In this document: one piece after another, positions 11,241-23,950 of the stretch
How positions within the stretch are numbered: position 1 is the first letter of the stretch
Layout of the letters: every line of letters starts with the position of its first letter
NCBI GenBank assembly: GCA_014529385.2
Contig: CM043964.1
Coordinates: 4,977,997 to 5,041,996, forward strand
Length of the DNA stretch: 64,000 bases
Reading direction: 5' to 3'
From: Adiantum capillus-veneris
Taxonomy: Eukaryota > Streptophyta > Polypodiopsida > Polypodiales > Pteridaceae
Position numbers and translations under genes: made by a program
The notes under the pieces: generated by a model
Database searches by the model: none
The model's input: the letters and a program-made list of their open reading frames with translations, nothing else
Told to the model about the DNA's origin: nothing

Positions 11241-14200
11241 TTTATGCTACACTCTCTCTTAGTCTCAATACCATGGAGTTCAACTAGATTTAAGTCAACT
11301 AATAACTACTACTTGTTGTTAAAGGTATGCTTGAAGTGTATAAGGCTTAACCAATGCTCTAGTGTAGAATGGGTATTTAGGTCTCAAGGTCTACCACTTA
11401 TCCAAGCAAAGATCCATTTAGATATGGAAACCCAATTTTTCTTAATATAATGATATAGAGTGGACAAGTGGTGAATCCTGAGACCAAGCCACTCATGCTA
11501 CTAGGGATAATAGGTTGGACAAGTGGTGGACCTTGAATGTAAACCCCCCATGTACAAAGTATCAGGGGTTTTGGGTATTTCAATGGACTCTAGCATCTTG
11601 GAAACATGGTGGAGCTTACTTCTCTCCATGTTTCAATGGAGTCTATCTTGGATAAATGGTGGAGCATCATTCTCTCCATGTTTCAATGGAGCCTACCTTG
11701 GACAAGTGGTGCATGTTTGTTTCTCTCTATGTTTGAACAGATCTAGCTTGGACAAGTGGTGGACCTTGGAACAAAATCCCCATGTAAAACATATCATGGA
11801 CATTACAAGTGGTGAGAAAAAATACCATTCAATATATAACCTTATAGGTTGGAAAAGTGGTGGACCTTAACACCCAATTATTATTAATATAATGACATAG
11901 AGTGGACAAGTGGTGAATCTTGCGACCAAACCTACTAGGAAAAGTACGTTGGACAAGTGGTGGACCTTGAATGCAAACCCCCCATGTACAAAATATTACT
12001 CATGCTACTAGGAATAATTTGGTATTAAGGTCCATGTTTCAATGGAGCCTAGCTTGGAAAAGTGGTGGACCTTTGTTTCTCTCTATGTTTCAATAGAATT
12101 TTCTTGGACAAGTGGTGAACCTTGGAACAAAACCCCCATGTAAAGCATGTCATGGGCATTACAAGTGGTGAGAAAAAATACCATTCAAGGTATAACCTTA
12201 TAGGCTGGACAAGTGGTGGACCTTAGCACCCAATTCCTCTTATTATAATGACATATAGTGGAAAAGTGGTGAATTGTGAGACCAAACCTACTAGGGATAA
12301 TAGGTTGGAGAAATGGTTGACCTTGAATGTAAATCACCCATGTACAAAATATCATGGGTTTTGCGTATTTCAATGGAGCCTAGCATCTTGGAGACATGGT
12401 GGAACTTACTTCTCTCCATGTTTTAATGGAGCCTATCTAGGAGAAATGGTGGAGGTTCCTTCTCTCCATGTTTCAATGGAGCCTAGCTTGGACAAGTCGT
12501 GGACCTTTGTTTCTCTCTATGTTTGAATATGGTTAGCTTGGACAAGTGGTGGATCTTGGAATGAAACTCCCATGTAAAACATATCATGGGCATTTCAAGT
12601 GGCGAGAAAGGATACCATTTAAGATATAACCTTATAGGTTGGACAAGTGGTGGACTTTAACACAATATAATGACATAGAGTGTACAAGTGGTGAATCTTG
12701 AAACCAAACCACTCATGCTACTAGGGATAATAGGTTAAACAAGTGGTGGGCCTTGAAATAAAACCCCTAGAGTGTTTCAATGGATCCTAGCTTGGAAACA
12801 TGGTAAAGCTTGCTTCTCTCCATGTTTCAATGCAGCCTATCTTGGATAAATGGTGCAGCATCATTCTCTCCATGTTTCAATGGAGCCTAGATTGGACAAG
12901 TGGTGGACCTTTGTTTCTCTCTATGTTTAAATAGAGTTATCTTGGAAAAGTGGTGGACCTTGGAACAAAAACCCCATGTAAAACATATCATGGGCATTAC
13001 AAGTGGTGAGAAAAAATACCATTCAATATATAACCTTATAGGTTGGACAAGTGGTGGACCTTAACACCCAATTATTCTTAATATAATGACATAGAGTGGA
13101 TAAGTGGTGAAATTGGGACCAAACCTACTAGGGAAATAGGTTGGACAAGTGGTGGACCTTGAATGTAAACGCCCCATGTACAAAATATCACTCATGCTAC
13201 TAGAAATAATTTGGTATTAAGGTCCATGTTTCAATGCAGCCTAGCTTGGAAAAGTGGTGGACCTTTGTTTCTCTCTATGTTTCAATAGATTTATCTTGGA
13301 TAAGTGGTGTACCTTGGAACAAAACCCCCATGTAAATCATGTCATGGGCATTACAAGTGGTGAGAAAAAATACCATTCAAGCTATAACATTATAGGTTGG
13401 ACAAGTGGTGGACCTTAACACCTAATTCCTCTTAATATAATGACATAGAGTGGACAAGTGGTGAATCATGAGACCAAACCTACTAGGGATAATAGGTTGG
13501 ACAAGTGGTGAACCTTGAATGTAAACCCCCCATGTACAAAAAATTATGGGTATTGGGTATTTCAATGGAGCCTAGCAACTTGGAGACATGGTGGAGCTTA
13601 TTTCTCTCCATGTTTCAATGGAGCCTATCTAGGAGAAACAGTGGAGGTTCCTTCTCTCCATGTTTCAATGAGCCTAGCTTGGACAAGTGGTGGACCTTTC
13701 TTTCTCTATATGTTTTAATAGAGTTAGCTTGGACAAGTGGTGGACCTTGGAATGAAACCCCCATGTAAAACATATCATGGGCATTTCAAGTGGTGAGAAA
13801 GGATACTATTTAAAATATAACCTTATAGGCTGGACAAGTGGTGGACTTTAACACATATTTCTTCTTAATATAATGACATAGAGTGTACAAGTGGTGAATC
13901 TTGAGACCAAACCACTCTTGCTACTAGGGATATAGGTTGGACAAGTGGTGGACCTTGAATGTAAACCCCTCATGTACAAAATTATGGGTTTAGGGTATTT
14001 CAATGGAGCCTAGCTTGGAGACATGGTGGAGATTGCTTCTCTCAATGTTTCAATGGAACCTATCTTGGAGAAATGGTGGATCATCCTTCTCTCCATGTTT
14101 CAATGGAGCCTATCTTGGACAAGTGGTGGATGGAGTTAGCTTGGACAAGTGGTGGGTCTTGGAACAAAACCCCTTTGTAAAACATAGCATGGACATTACA

Positions 14201-15300
14201 AGTGATGAGGAAAAATATCATTCAAGATATAACCTTATAGGTTGGAAAAGTGGTGATGGACCTTGATAAGTGGTGAAGGATACCATTTAAGATATACCCT
14301 TATAGGTTGGACAAGTGGTGGACCTTAACACCCAGTTATTCTTAATATAATGACATAGAGTGGATAAGTGGTGAATCTTAAGACCAAATCACTCATGCTA
14401 CTAGGTATAATACGTTAGAGAAGTGGTAGACCTTGAATGCAAACACCCCATGTACAAAATATCATGGTTTTAGGGTGTTTCAATGGAGCCTAGAATCTCG
14501 GAGACATGGTAGATCTTGATTCTTTCCATGTTTGAATGGCACCTATCTTGGAAAAATGATGGAGGTTACTTCTCTCCATACTTCAACGGAGCCTAGCTTT
14601 GACAAGTGGTGAACCTTTGCTTCTCTCTATGTTTGAATAGAGTTAGCTTGGACAAGTGGTGGACCTTTGCTTCTCTCTATGTTTGAATAGAGTTAGCTTG
14701 GACAAGTGGTGGACCTTGGAATGAAACCCCCGTGTAAAACATATCATGGGCATTTCAAGTGGTGAGAAAGGATACCATTTAAGATATAACCTTATAGGTT
14801 GGACAAGTGGTGGACCTTAATACATAGTTCTTCTTAATATAATGACATAGAGTGTACAAGTGGTGTATCTTGAGACCAAAACACTCGTGCTACTAGGGAT
14901 CCTAGCTTGGACAAGTGGTGGACCTTGGAAAAAAGTCCCCCTGTACAACATAGATGAGTTTTTTCATGTTTTAATGGAAGAGAGATTCGACAAATGGTGG
15001 AGCTTGCTTATCTCCATGTGGATTTTAGAACTAGCTTGGACAAGTGGTGGAGCTTTGCTTTTTTACTCTTCATAATACAATGATGTATAGGTTGGTTACA
15101 TGGTGAATCTTAAGGCCAAACCTCCCATCTTACTAGAGATGATAGGTTGGACAAGTGGTCAACCTTCTATCATTTCTCCATGCCTATAATTAGACAATTA
15201 GTAGAACTAGCATCTTTCTATGTTGTCTAGAGCTGAGCTTGGACAAGTAGTGGACCTTGCTACTCTCTTCCCTTGGATTATTAGTTTGAAGACTCATTAT
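11240..15300 (+). repeat. Left satellite arm, regular higher-order repeat
   Basis: Motif GGACAAGTGGTGGACC recurs in higher-order units. Marker phrase CTTATAGGTTGGACAAGTGG (or a close variant) occurs near 11,850, 12,205, 12,640, 13,040, 13,395, 13,826, 14,305 and 14,795, giving periods of about 355 to 490 bases. Each unit combines 5-8 diverged copies of a basal repeat of about 50 bases. The same unit, reverse-complemented, forms the right arm at 24-30.7 kb. Short open frames inside it repeat with the unit and are not taken as genes. Confidence 0.9.
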
Positions 15301-16041
15301 ATATACTTGCTTAGATCTATATAATTACTCATTAGTTAGGTTACAAGTGGGTATGTAATTTGTTAGCCTCAAGGGACTTTGAATATTGAATAGTAAGACC
15401 AAGTGCTGGTTTGAAGATCTTTTGCTTATCTAAACTAGACTCTAACTCAATAATAAGTTTCATAAGTTCCACGAATTGTCCTATCTAGGCTCCAAAAGAG
15501 TCTTAATTGGTTTGTGCTAGATTATAACTTCCTTGATGGGGTAGAATCCTAGAAAAATGAGGCACTATAAGTTTTACCTTAGCTCAAATGGATTTTTCAC
15601 TTAAACTCGACTGCAATTTGGCTATCTAGTCTTTGTCTCGATGGATTTAACACTAGATACATAGTAGTGATATTTAAGCTTCATGTCTCTTCACTTGATC
15701 GAGATATGAGACCATACTTTCAAGGTCACCACTTGTCTTACCTAAAGACCAATGTGAGACATGGGAGCAAGAAAGCCATCCGATATTGTTTTAAGGACTA
15801 TTACATAGGCAATCAATAACTTAAGTAAAGAAAAAAACTTGGATCTTTCACAATTAATAACTTAAGTAAAGCCAAAAAGACTTGGATCTTTGACAGTTTT
15901 TTTCAAACTAAAAAAGCACAATCTCATGCTAACAAAACTATAAATCACAATTGAAAGGTTTGAACAAGAAAAAGATCAACAATCTTAATAAGACGGATAC
16001 TTTTCATTTCATTTGATGATTACAAACTAAAATAAAGTCTC
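15301..16041. other. Spacer between left arm and gene B
   Basis: The satellite stops near 15,300. The remaining bases are AT-rich with no convincing ORF; one degenerate motif near 15,720-15,740 (reading CACCACTTGTC) already has the right-arm orientation, so the orientation switch occurs hereabouts. Confidence 0.5.
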
Positions 16042-16059
16042 TCAAGAAATTGATAAACA

Positions 16060-16151
16060 AAAAATGTAGGTGACTGCTTCATTATTTTGAGCAAAAATAT
16101 CAAAATCTCTATTGATTGAGCTCCATCTAGTAGTATCCTTTGTAAGATCCT
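16060..16151 (-). other. Possible downstream exon of gene B
   Basis: On the minus strand a 3' splice site (TTTTTATTCCTTCTTGCAG) precedes an open stretch starting DLTKDTTRWSSINRDF. It could be a 3'-UTR exon, or a coding exon if gene B is spliced at AATAAG/GTGAAAG inside its last 25 codons instead of reading to its TAA. The sequence alone does not decide. Confidence 0.3.
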
Positions 16152-16243
16152 GCAAGAAGGAATAAAAAGAAAGATTTGTTAGATACCATGCACATGAGTG
16201 TTCAAGCATGTGTATCAAGAATATATGACATGTCACTAGTACC

Positions 16244-17428
16244 TTAGGGTTGCTTTCTATCCAGCCTTAGAAGATTGTTCTCAGCTTTCACCTTATTTAT
16301 ATAAGCCTTTGCTGTGGTTGCCTTCAAAACTCCTTTTGTGTTACAACCCAATTGCCTAGCTAAAGTGGTCAATTGTGACGCCTTCATGCTTTCAATGGGT
16401 GTACGCTCCTTTGCCAAGATCTCTTGTATTTGGGCTCTTCTCATTTCATTGCGGTGGCTTGTGTCACTTGCATCTTCAATGATAGTTTCATCTCTGTCAC
16501 CTTTTGCAGGTGGTATTCTTCTTGTAAAGAACACCTTAGCTGACCAAACATCATTTTTCTGCTTCCAATACTCCATGATTTGTTTGTATTCACTATCATT
16601 TGTCACTATAGGTTGTCCATAACGATTAGAAGCAATTAAATCACGCACATCCCTTCTCTCATCAAGCTGAATCAAGTATGGCAGTAGCTCCTCCAAGAGC
16701 ATATTGTCAACCATCTTCTCAGCATCAAATTGTGGTGGAAAAATGCAATTGTTTGCTGGTGAAATACATCCCTTGTAAGGAGAGTCATCAATAAGCACTG
16801 TTCTTTGTGGATCACATTCAAACCCCATGGCAATTTTGGCTAGAGGCTTGAACATTGCCTCAACGTTTGGATTGTCGGGTCTAAACAATTTTTGAGTTTG
16901 AGCGGTGTAGCAAACATCTTGCGACCAAATTGCAAAGAAAGGCAATGTATCCTCAGCTAAGTTGTTTAGTGCTGCAAGGATTTGATACACATTATTCCTA
17001 GTAGCTGTCGACCAAATTGCAACATTAAACCTTTGTAAAATAGTCTTCAAGAATTGGATGCAACCTGGCCTGAGTATAATATATCTTTTTGAATCCATTT
17101 GCACTGAGTTGTGGTGTGAGGATGGTTGAGGGGAACGTTTCAACAATAGACCATTTAAATCCAATATAATTGTAAGCATGGATTTCTCAACATCTACGCT
17201 ACATGACGTAGTACCAATTGGCAATAGCTCGTGAGTGGACTTTTCAGTCTCTTTTGATGTATGTTGCATTTTTGAAGCATCGATTTCTTGGTTCTCATTA
17301 TTGGAAGCTTGCTCAAGTTGCACAACACTAGACTCTAGTATAGAAATATCATCCATCTTGGGCACTTTAGAAACCATAGAATCTATGGATTCTATAGTTG
17401 TTGACTGAACCATAGGAGCGTTATCCAT
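16244..17428 (-). CDS. FCP1/NIF-like phosphatase-fold protein (gene B)
   Basis: The chosen start is ATG at 17,428-17,426; a 3' splice site (TTTTCTTAG) ends at 17,443, so the ATG lies 15 bases into an exon and a 5'-UTR intron is likely. About 394 residues. The first 90 are Ser/Glu-rich and low in structure. The FCP1 homology domain follows: TIILDLNGLLLKR, FNVAIWSTATRNN and TVLIDDSPYK. The second Asp of DxDx is Asn (DLNG), a form I associate with a plant-specific subfamily, so catalysis is uncertain. After the domain come a basic linker and a short C-terminal helical segment (SQLTTLARQLGCNTKGVLKA) resembling a small SAP-like fold. It is a relative of gene A, on the same strand as the ParB/SET gene. 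Confidence 0.75.
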   Translation of the reverse strand: MDNAPMVQSTTIESIDSMVSKVPKMDDISILESSVVQLEQASNNENQEIDASKMQHTSKETEKSTHELLPIGTTSCSVDVEKSMLTIILDLNGLLLKRSPQPSSHHNSVQMDSKRYIILRPGCIQFLKTILQRFNVAIWSTATRNNVYQILAALNNLAEDTLPFFAIWSQDVCYTAQTQKLFRPDNPNVEAMFKPLAKIAMGFECDPQRTVLIDDSPYKGCISPANNCIFPPQFDAEKMVDNMLLEELLPYLIQLDERRDVRDLIASNRYGQPIVTNDSEYKQIMEYWKQKNDVWSAKVFFTRRIPPAKGDRDETIIEDASDTSHRNEMRRAQIQEILAKERTPIESMKASQLTTLARQLGCNTKGVLKATTAKAYINKVKAENNLLRLDRKQP

Positions 17429-17458
17429 CCCAGTTTGTGAATCTAAGAAAACACACAC

Positions 17459-18084
17459 ACAAATGGTATCTCAAAACCACTAGAATTTTATTCACCATAT
17501 TTATATGTAGAACTCCTAGTAAGAAATTTATTTAAGGTAAAGTCGTTGTTAGAATCCTTGCAACCATTTTCAGCATTCGTACACCAAACACCACTTGTCT
17601 AAAATACAATCTACTAACTCAACATTTTCCATCCTACACTTTATTAAAGATGAGTACTTAAAGTGAAAACTAAAAGCCACCCTTGTTGAGGAAACATGGA
17701 TACAAGGTCCACCAAATGTCCAACCTAGACTACAAGAAAATAATTAGAGATTTGGCTTAGATTTGGATTCAAAGGCCACCACTTATTCAAGTAAGATAAC
17801 TCCACTTGTTTAAGACAGTAATGTTTGAAGCCCCACCACTTGTCCAACCTAGACATTGATTAAATTTTGGTAAGATTTATCACAAATCTAGAGTAGAATC
17901 AAGATTCTATGGCCAAGGTAGTCAAATATGTTAGACAACACACAAAGCATAAGAGCACTCTAGATTCTCGTTGAGCATAAACTAAACAATAATCAAATGT
18001 TATATTCACTTGAGATTTCATCCATGAAAAATGAAAATGATGCATGTACTTGAGATTTCCATCCATGTACAATACTTTACAATG
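17459..18084. repeat. Spacer with scattered right-orientation satellite motifs
   Basis: Three degenerate copies of the motif (for example CACCACTTGTCCAACCTAG near 17,840) stand in AT-rich DNA between gene B and the end of the ParB/SET gene. A splice acceptor at the gene B side marks an intron, but no upstream exon is visible. Confidence 0.5.
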
Positions 18085-21000
18085 TCAAGTAAAGTTATAG
18101 TCAGCAAACAACTCTTCTCCTGCTTCAACTTGACAAATAGTCTCAATGCATACATGGCCATATTCTTCTGACTTGATGTGTGAAGAGGTGCATTTATGCC
18201 AAGGTGGCAAATTTGGATCAAATGTATAGCGTACGTTGGGACAGACATTTGTACTGTGAGAACTATTTATATAGCCCGACACGTTTCCTTCTTCTACACA
18301 ACCAATAATGTATGATTGATCTTCCTCTTCTTCTATGTTTGGATCCTCTAGAAGAGAATATTTATAAGCTCTTGGAAATATTTTGCATATCTTTTTCCAG
18401 TCTTGAAATCTATACTTATGCCCTCCATAGTTTAGAATAGTCAAACCACTTTCCAGGGTAGTATGCACAAATAGCCCATAACCAGCTCCTTCAATACATG
18501 AAAGTCGCACTTCAAAATCCACACCGTTAATATGGAAAATTACATCTTTGGGAATAGGAAAAGTTGGTGTCCCAAAAGGATCTTCATGCCAATCATAGTG
18601 TGAAATACATCTAGATTTTATATCACTTAACTCCTTTGTGTCTGCAAAAAGAAGAAAATATTATGCATAAAATAATGACAATATCAAAGAAAGATATCAT
18701 TATTTTATAGTCCAATAGGTCCATTGTATGGAAGACTTAGAGTGCCTCTTACATGGTGCCTCCAAGGTTTCCAAAAAATAAAATCATTGGAAAAAAAAGG
18801 CCACTGTGTCTCCAATCTATTGCCCATTTGAAGCATAGAGAGAACCAAGGTCCACCACTTGTCCAAGCTAGACATGGAGCATTGACACAAGATCCAACAC
18901 TTATCCAAGAACCCTATAGTATATGTGGTAACATGGGATGCATTGATGCAACAAAAGTAGTCTAGCCTCCTCATCCATCTCTTTTTTCTTGTAGCCTAGA
19001 GGGATTAGTTTCAAGGTCTATCACTAGTCAAAAACTACACATAGAACATTGATACAAGGTTCCACCACATGTGAAACCTATCATCTCTAGTAGCATGGAT
19101 GGTTTGATATCAAGGTTCATCGCGTGTCCTACCTATACTCTATTGTAGCATATAGATTCTGGTTTGGTGGTACTACACTTGTCCAAACTTGGCTTGTTGT
19201 TGATATCTGGAGGTAATCAAGGGTCCTCCACTTGTCCAAGTTAGGCATATAAAACAATTGCAAGGTCCACCATGTGTACAACATATGATTGATTATAGCA
19301 TGCATGGTCTTATTTCATGGGCAACCATCTTCTCTCCAACATGTGTCCAACCTCGGCTCCATTGAAGCATGGAGAGAAGCAAGGTCCACCACTTATCAAA
19401 GCTATTATTTTCTCCCAGTGCTTTCAAAACCCATAATACGTTGTACATGGGGGGGGGGGATTCTTGTTTCAAGGTCCACCCCTTGGCTAAGATTGGATCC
19501 ATTGAAACATAAAGAGAAGCAAGCTCTACCATTTGTCCAAGCTAGGAGCCATTGAAACATGAAAACCCCATAATATGTTGTATACGAGGGGTGTTTTTCA
19601 AGGTCTACCACTTGTCTAAGCTATGGTCCATTGGAACATGGAGAGAAGCAAAGCTCCACCACTTTTCTAAGCTAGGATCCATTGAAACATGGAGAGAAGC
19701 AAGCTCCATTGTTTGTCTAAGCTAGGCTCCATTGGAACAAGGAGAAAACAAGCTCCACCACTTGCCTATTATTGCATAGAGATTCTGGTTTGAAGGTCCA
19801 CCACTTGTCCAACCTTGCCTTCATGTATGGAGATAATCAAGAGTGCAATGCTTCTCTAAGCTAGGGACATAAAAGAGTTTCAAGGTCCACTACATATACG
19901 ATCTATGATGGGTTGTAGCATGGGAGGTTTCATTTTAAGGTTGACCACTTCTCCAGCTCCGCTTGTCCAACCTCAGATCCATTGAAGAATGGAGAATAAA
20001 GGTGTACCAACTCTCCAAAATAGGCAGGACAATCTCTATAAAACCCATGAATTGTTAATATATGCTATGCTGTGGAGTTTTGTTTGAAGTTCCACTCCTT
20101 ATCCAAGCTACAATCCATTGAAGCATGGAACTAAGTAAGATATATCTCTAGTCCAAGATAGGATCCATTGAAACATAGAGAGAATCAAGGTCCACCACTT
20201 GTCCAAGCTATGCATGGGTAATTGATATAAGGACCACTACGTTTTCACCTATACTATGCTCTATCATGGATGGTTTCATATCCTACCAATTTTCCAACCT
20301 ATTTAGTAGGTTGTATTATGGGGGTTTGGTTTCAAGGTACTTCACTTGTCTGAGGTGGGTTCCATTGAACCATGGAGAGAAACTATGTCTACCACTTGTC
20401 CGAAATATGCTCCTTTAAAACATAAAAACAAGGTCCACCACTTGTCCAAGCTAAAGTTTCTCTCCATTGAAGCATGGAGAGAAACAAGGTCTACCACCTG
20501 TCCAAAATATGCTCCATTGAAACATAAAAGCAAGGTCCACCACTTGTCCAAGCTAATATAACAAATGGGTGTTGGTTACAAGGTGTACCACACTTGTCTA
20601 AACTAGTCTTCATGCAAGGTCTACCACATGTCCAAGCTATATGAGCTTGTTTTGAAGGTCTACCACACCTCTTGAAATTAGGATCCATGTAAGGTCCACC
20701 TTTTGTCAAGCTATGCATTTAATGAGTACTAAAACTAAGTAAATTGCAGTACTTAAATACCTTTCCAAGCTCATTAAGATTTTGGTCTCTAAGGCCGGCC
20801 ACCACCACATGTCTAATCTATGCTCTAATTGATTACTTATGCTATTTCTCTCAAAGTCCAAACATAAGCTCCCTTCTAGCAAGGTTAGTTTAAATTTAGG
20901 CTCCAGCACCTGTCTAAGCTAGGTTCAATTTATGAAGCATCACCATTTAACCATGCTACGATCTAATGTATCATATCAAGGGGGTATTGATAAAAGGTCC

Positions 21001-23891
21001 AAAACTTATTGAGTTCAAGCTCTTAAGTAATTAAGTCTTTGTGAGTATTAAATGTTTTAGTTTTAGTCTACAGATCCACCATTCAAAAACTCAAGTAATT
21101 TACTATTTACATTCAAACCTTGAATGCTTGAGATAAAAAATACAAGCTCAATCAATACTATATAAAGCAAAATCTAACATTAAGAGTATCAAATCAGTAA
21201 CAAGAAACACTAACATGCACAAGAAACTCAAAACATACGTGTCTCCATTTCCAAAAAGTCCTCCATTGACAGAGGATGGTGTTGTTGTTGTTCTTCTTCT
21301 CTTTGTGGAGAGCACTCCTCTGTAACAGGCACAATGTCGCCTGATTGCGAAGTGGATTGTTGAAGTCCAGCCCATTTTTCTATATCTTCATGAGACTTAA
21401 CAAAGTCTAGCAGCATGGTCTCCATGCTTTTTGCCTCCTCCACACTATCAATTAAGCAGATGACTTCTTTTTTCTGTTGTATTCCTTCTTGTGCAACCAA
21501 GGAGCCATCACCAAAAACATCAACAAGCTTGCGGTCTTCAAAACAATATGTACGAATGTAGTGCTTGACCAAAGCTCTTTTTTTGGCCTCCAAATATTGC
21601 AAATCTGACATATCGTTATCTGCTACTTGAAGAAGAGAACAATCAATTGGCATGGGATGTTCCTCTGATCTTCTTCTCAGGTCTTCAAATGCATTGCCTT
21701 GTCCCAAGAAGGCAATAACTGTTAGGAATTGAATTGCTCCTTTGCAAGGAGCTGATGGAAAGTGATGCAATGCACCACAACAATGGTAGCTCAAATTATC
21801 TCCCATGGCGTGAAAGGCACATTGCAATTTTGTGAAGTTAGTGAAATCCACAAATGCAAGAAAGACAAATCCAGGATCTGTTGACCCTCCAGCAATAGCC
21901 AAGATCCCATCCAAAGCATTGTTAAATGTCTCCTCACTCCACTTCAAATTGCCTCCAACGTTTTTTGTCATATCTAAAACACATAAGCCAATAGGCACTT
22001 TATTATTGAAGTGGCGCATCAAGTAGAGATTGCCTTCCATTTGTAGGCTCACCACATAGATTGACCATGGCAAATCTCTAGGCTCAGTTTTCTCCTTTTG
22101 AAGGTGAATTGCCCATTGCATGTATTTTATTGCTCCATCTGGAAAAGCCATTTTCTTTGTTCCACGCGTCAAACTAGATCTGATCCATTCCTCGCATAGC
22201 ATTAAAATTGTTTTATAAACAACATCATTGATGTTATACATTTTGACCACCTCCTCCCAGTCTTTACATGGTGAAGACTCATTCAAATTGTTGAAGCCTT
22301 CAAGAAGTGCATCTTGAATCAATTTGTCTTGCTTCAACTGCTTGATTCGATCATACATGTCAGTTGCATCACCATCCTTTGCACTCTTTGACAGTAAAAT
22401 CTTCTCATCTCTAATCTCTTCTTGAATAGTCTTTACCTCTGATTCCTCAAGGCCACAAAGATATCTAAATACAGTTGTTGGGGGTTTCTTATTCTCCTCT
22501 TCTAGATTTTCAATGATTTCTATCCAGCAATCATAAACTAAATCAGAGTAGGTGACCATGTGTGCCTGTTTAGCAATCCAACTTGCTGCTGCACTCATTC
22601 TTGCCAATCGAAGAAAACCCTGAAAAGAAATAGAGAAATAATTAAACTATTGAGCAAGATTTGTTAATTAAACACTATCAAAAAGACAAAGAAAATAACT
22701 TACATCCCATCCGGCACGAGATGCATGTCCCTCTGCAATTCCACTTGCTGCCTTTGGTGGTCGTCCTGAGAAGATCCATTGACTCCGTAAATGTCTCAAT
22801 ATTTGGCTGTAAGGTTGCTTGACATACAATGCCTGAGCCTCCTCATTTGCAATGGCAGATATAGCAGTTGCAACAAATGGAGGAGCATTCACAACAATGC
22901 GAGCCTTTCTAAATTTATACACGCTAATCAGTCTTTCAAAGATCTCTTTGTTGTTTTGTTCATTGTGAAGCAAAACTTTTGCAGCATAGATTGAATGCTG
23001 CCCATCAAGAATCCAATAATGATAATCTTTAATTTTTTGCTCCTCTACCTCTTCTACTGCCAAAGGAGTCCCCTTCTTTGATTTTGCATTTCGAACAGGC
23101 ATCAAATATGCACATGCTGCAGGCTTGGTCGTACTCCGTGAAAATCCAAATAACACACTTTCAGCGTGTTTTTTATCCATAATACGTGCATTATAGTGAT
23201 CAGGAGCAAGCCAACAATTTTGAATAGGGATATCAAATTCCCTATATTGGAAAGGAAAATAATTTATGTACTTATTCATTCCACCTGTATCTTTTTCTTG
23301 TCCTTTCATGGCCTCAGCTTCTAAAACATCTGGATCCACAATTCTCATCTTTGACATTGAACCCTCTGTTGATGAGGATGCCAAAGATGCCTTGTCTACA
23401 TCCAAAATGGAGCTAGTTCGCTTAGCTTCTACTTTCTGCACTTTTGCTTGCTTCTTTGTGGATGGTGGTCGTGAAGCTTTCACCTTTTTTCGTTGTAGTG
23501 TGGCAATGATGGAGCTTTGAAGTTGATCTGCTGTGATATTTGGATTTGATTCTGCAAACTTCCATCCTCGAGAAAACATTGTCTCTTCTTTGTTTCTAGA
23601 CATGCGCTCCAATGCATATGCTCCTGGAGATAGTTGAAATTCTAGATTCATTGGAACTAGAATGTCAATGCATTCCACCTCTGGATGACTATCAACTACA
23701 GAGACAGATGCTTCCACAACTTGTCCAACATCTTCAAACAAGCTGTCATTATCCTTTTTGGCAATAAATAGATGCACCTTATGAAATTGTGCACCCTCTA
23801 TACCATGTATGTCCAAATACCATTTCCTAAGATCATTGCAAGTATAGTCAACTGAGACAGCAACCCTTGCAACCTGTTTTTTTGGAGCCAT
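18085..23891 (-). CDS. ParB-like / DNA-methylase-like / SET-domain protein, three exons (gene C)
   Basis: Exons at 23,891-22,704, 22,619-21,239 and 18,641-18,085 join in frame to about 1,041 residues. Intron 1 (22,703-22,620) is GTAAGT...TTTTCAG, 84 bases, phase 0; intron 2 is GTATGT...TTTTTGCAG, phase 1. The ATG lies 5 bases after another acceptor (GTTTCAG), so a 5'-UTR intron is likely. Exon 1 ends with a ParB-like domain with WILDGQHSIYAAK at 22,989-23,010. Exon 2 has LCVLDMTKNVGG and later RKLVDVFGDGSLVAQEG near 21,490-21,535; this order resembles beta-class DNA amino-methylases (motif IV before motif I) with degenerate residues. Exon 3 is a SET domain: GAGYGLFVHTTLESG, NVSGYINSSHS, NVCPN and GEELFADYNF, then TGA. 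SET recognition is firm and the methylase call is tentative. It probably acts on chromatin or DNA in the nucleus. Confidence 0.75.
18642..21238 (+). repeat. Intron 2 of gene C, filled with right-orientation satellite
   Basis: Copies of GGTCCACCACTTGTCCAAG and the companion phrase TCCATTGAAACATGGAGAGA are spread from about 18,840 to 20,700, without the clean 440-base unit seen at 24-30.7 kb. The last 500 bases before the donor at 21,238 are AT-rich and free of the motif. Transcripts of gene C would carry the array as antisense copies until splicing. Confidence 0.8.
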
Positions 23892-23896
23892 CTTTC

Positions 23897-23950
23897 CTGA
23901 AACAAAAAAAACCAAATGTTATTTTAACATATACTTTTTTGTAATGGATT
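23897..23950 (-). other. 5'-UTR intron acceptor of gene C
   Basis: The minus strand runs into a T-rich tract ending GTTTCAG immediately before GAAAGATGG. This is a good plant 3' splice site and argues for the second in-frame ATG rather than one inside the tract. Confidence 0.65.
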
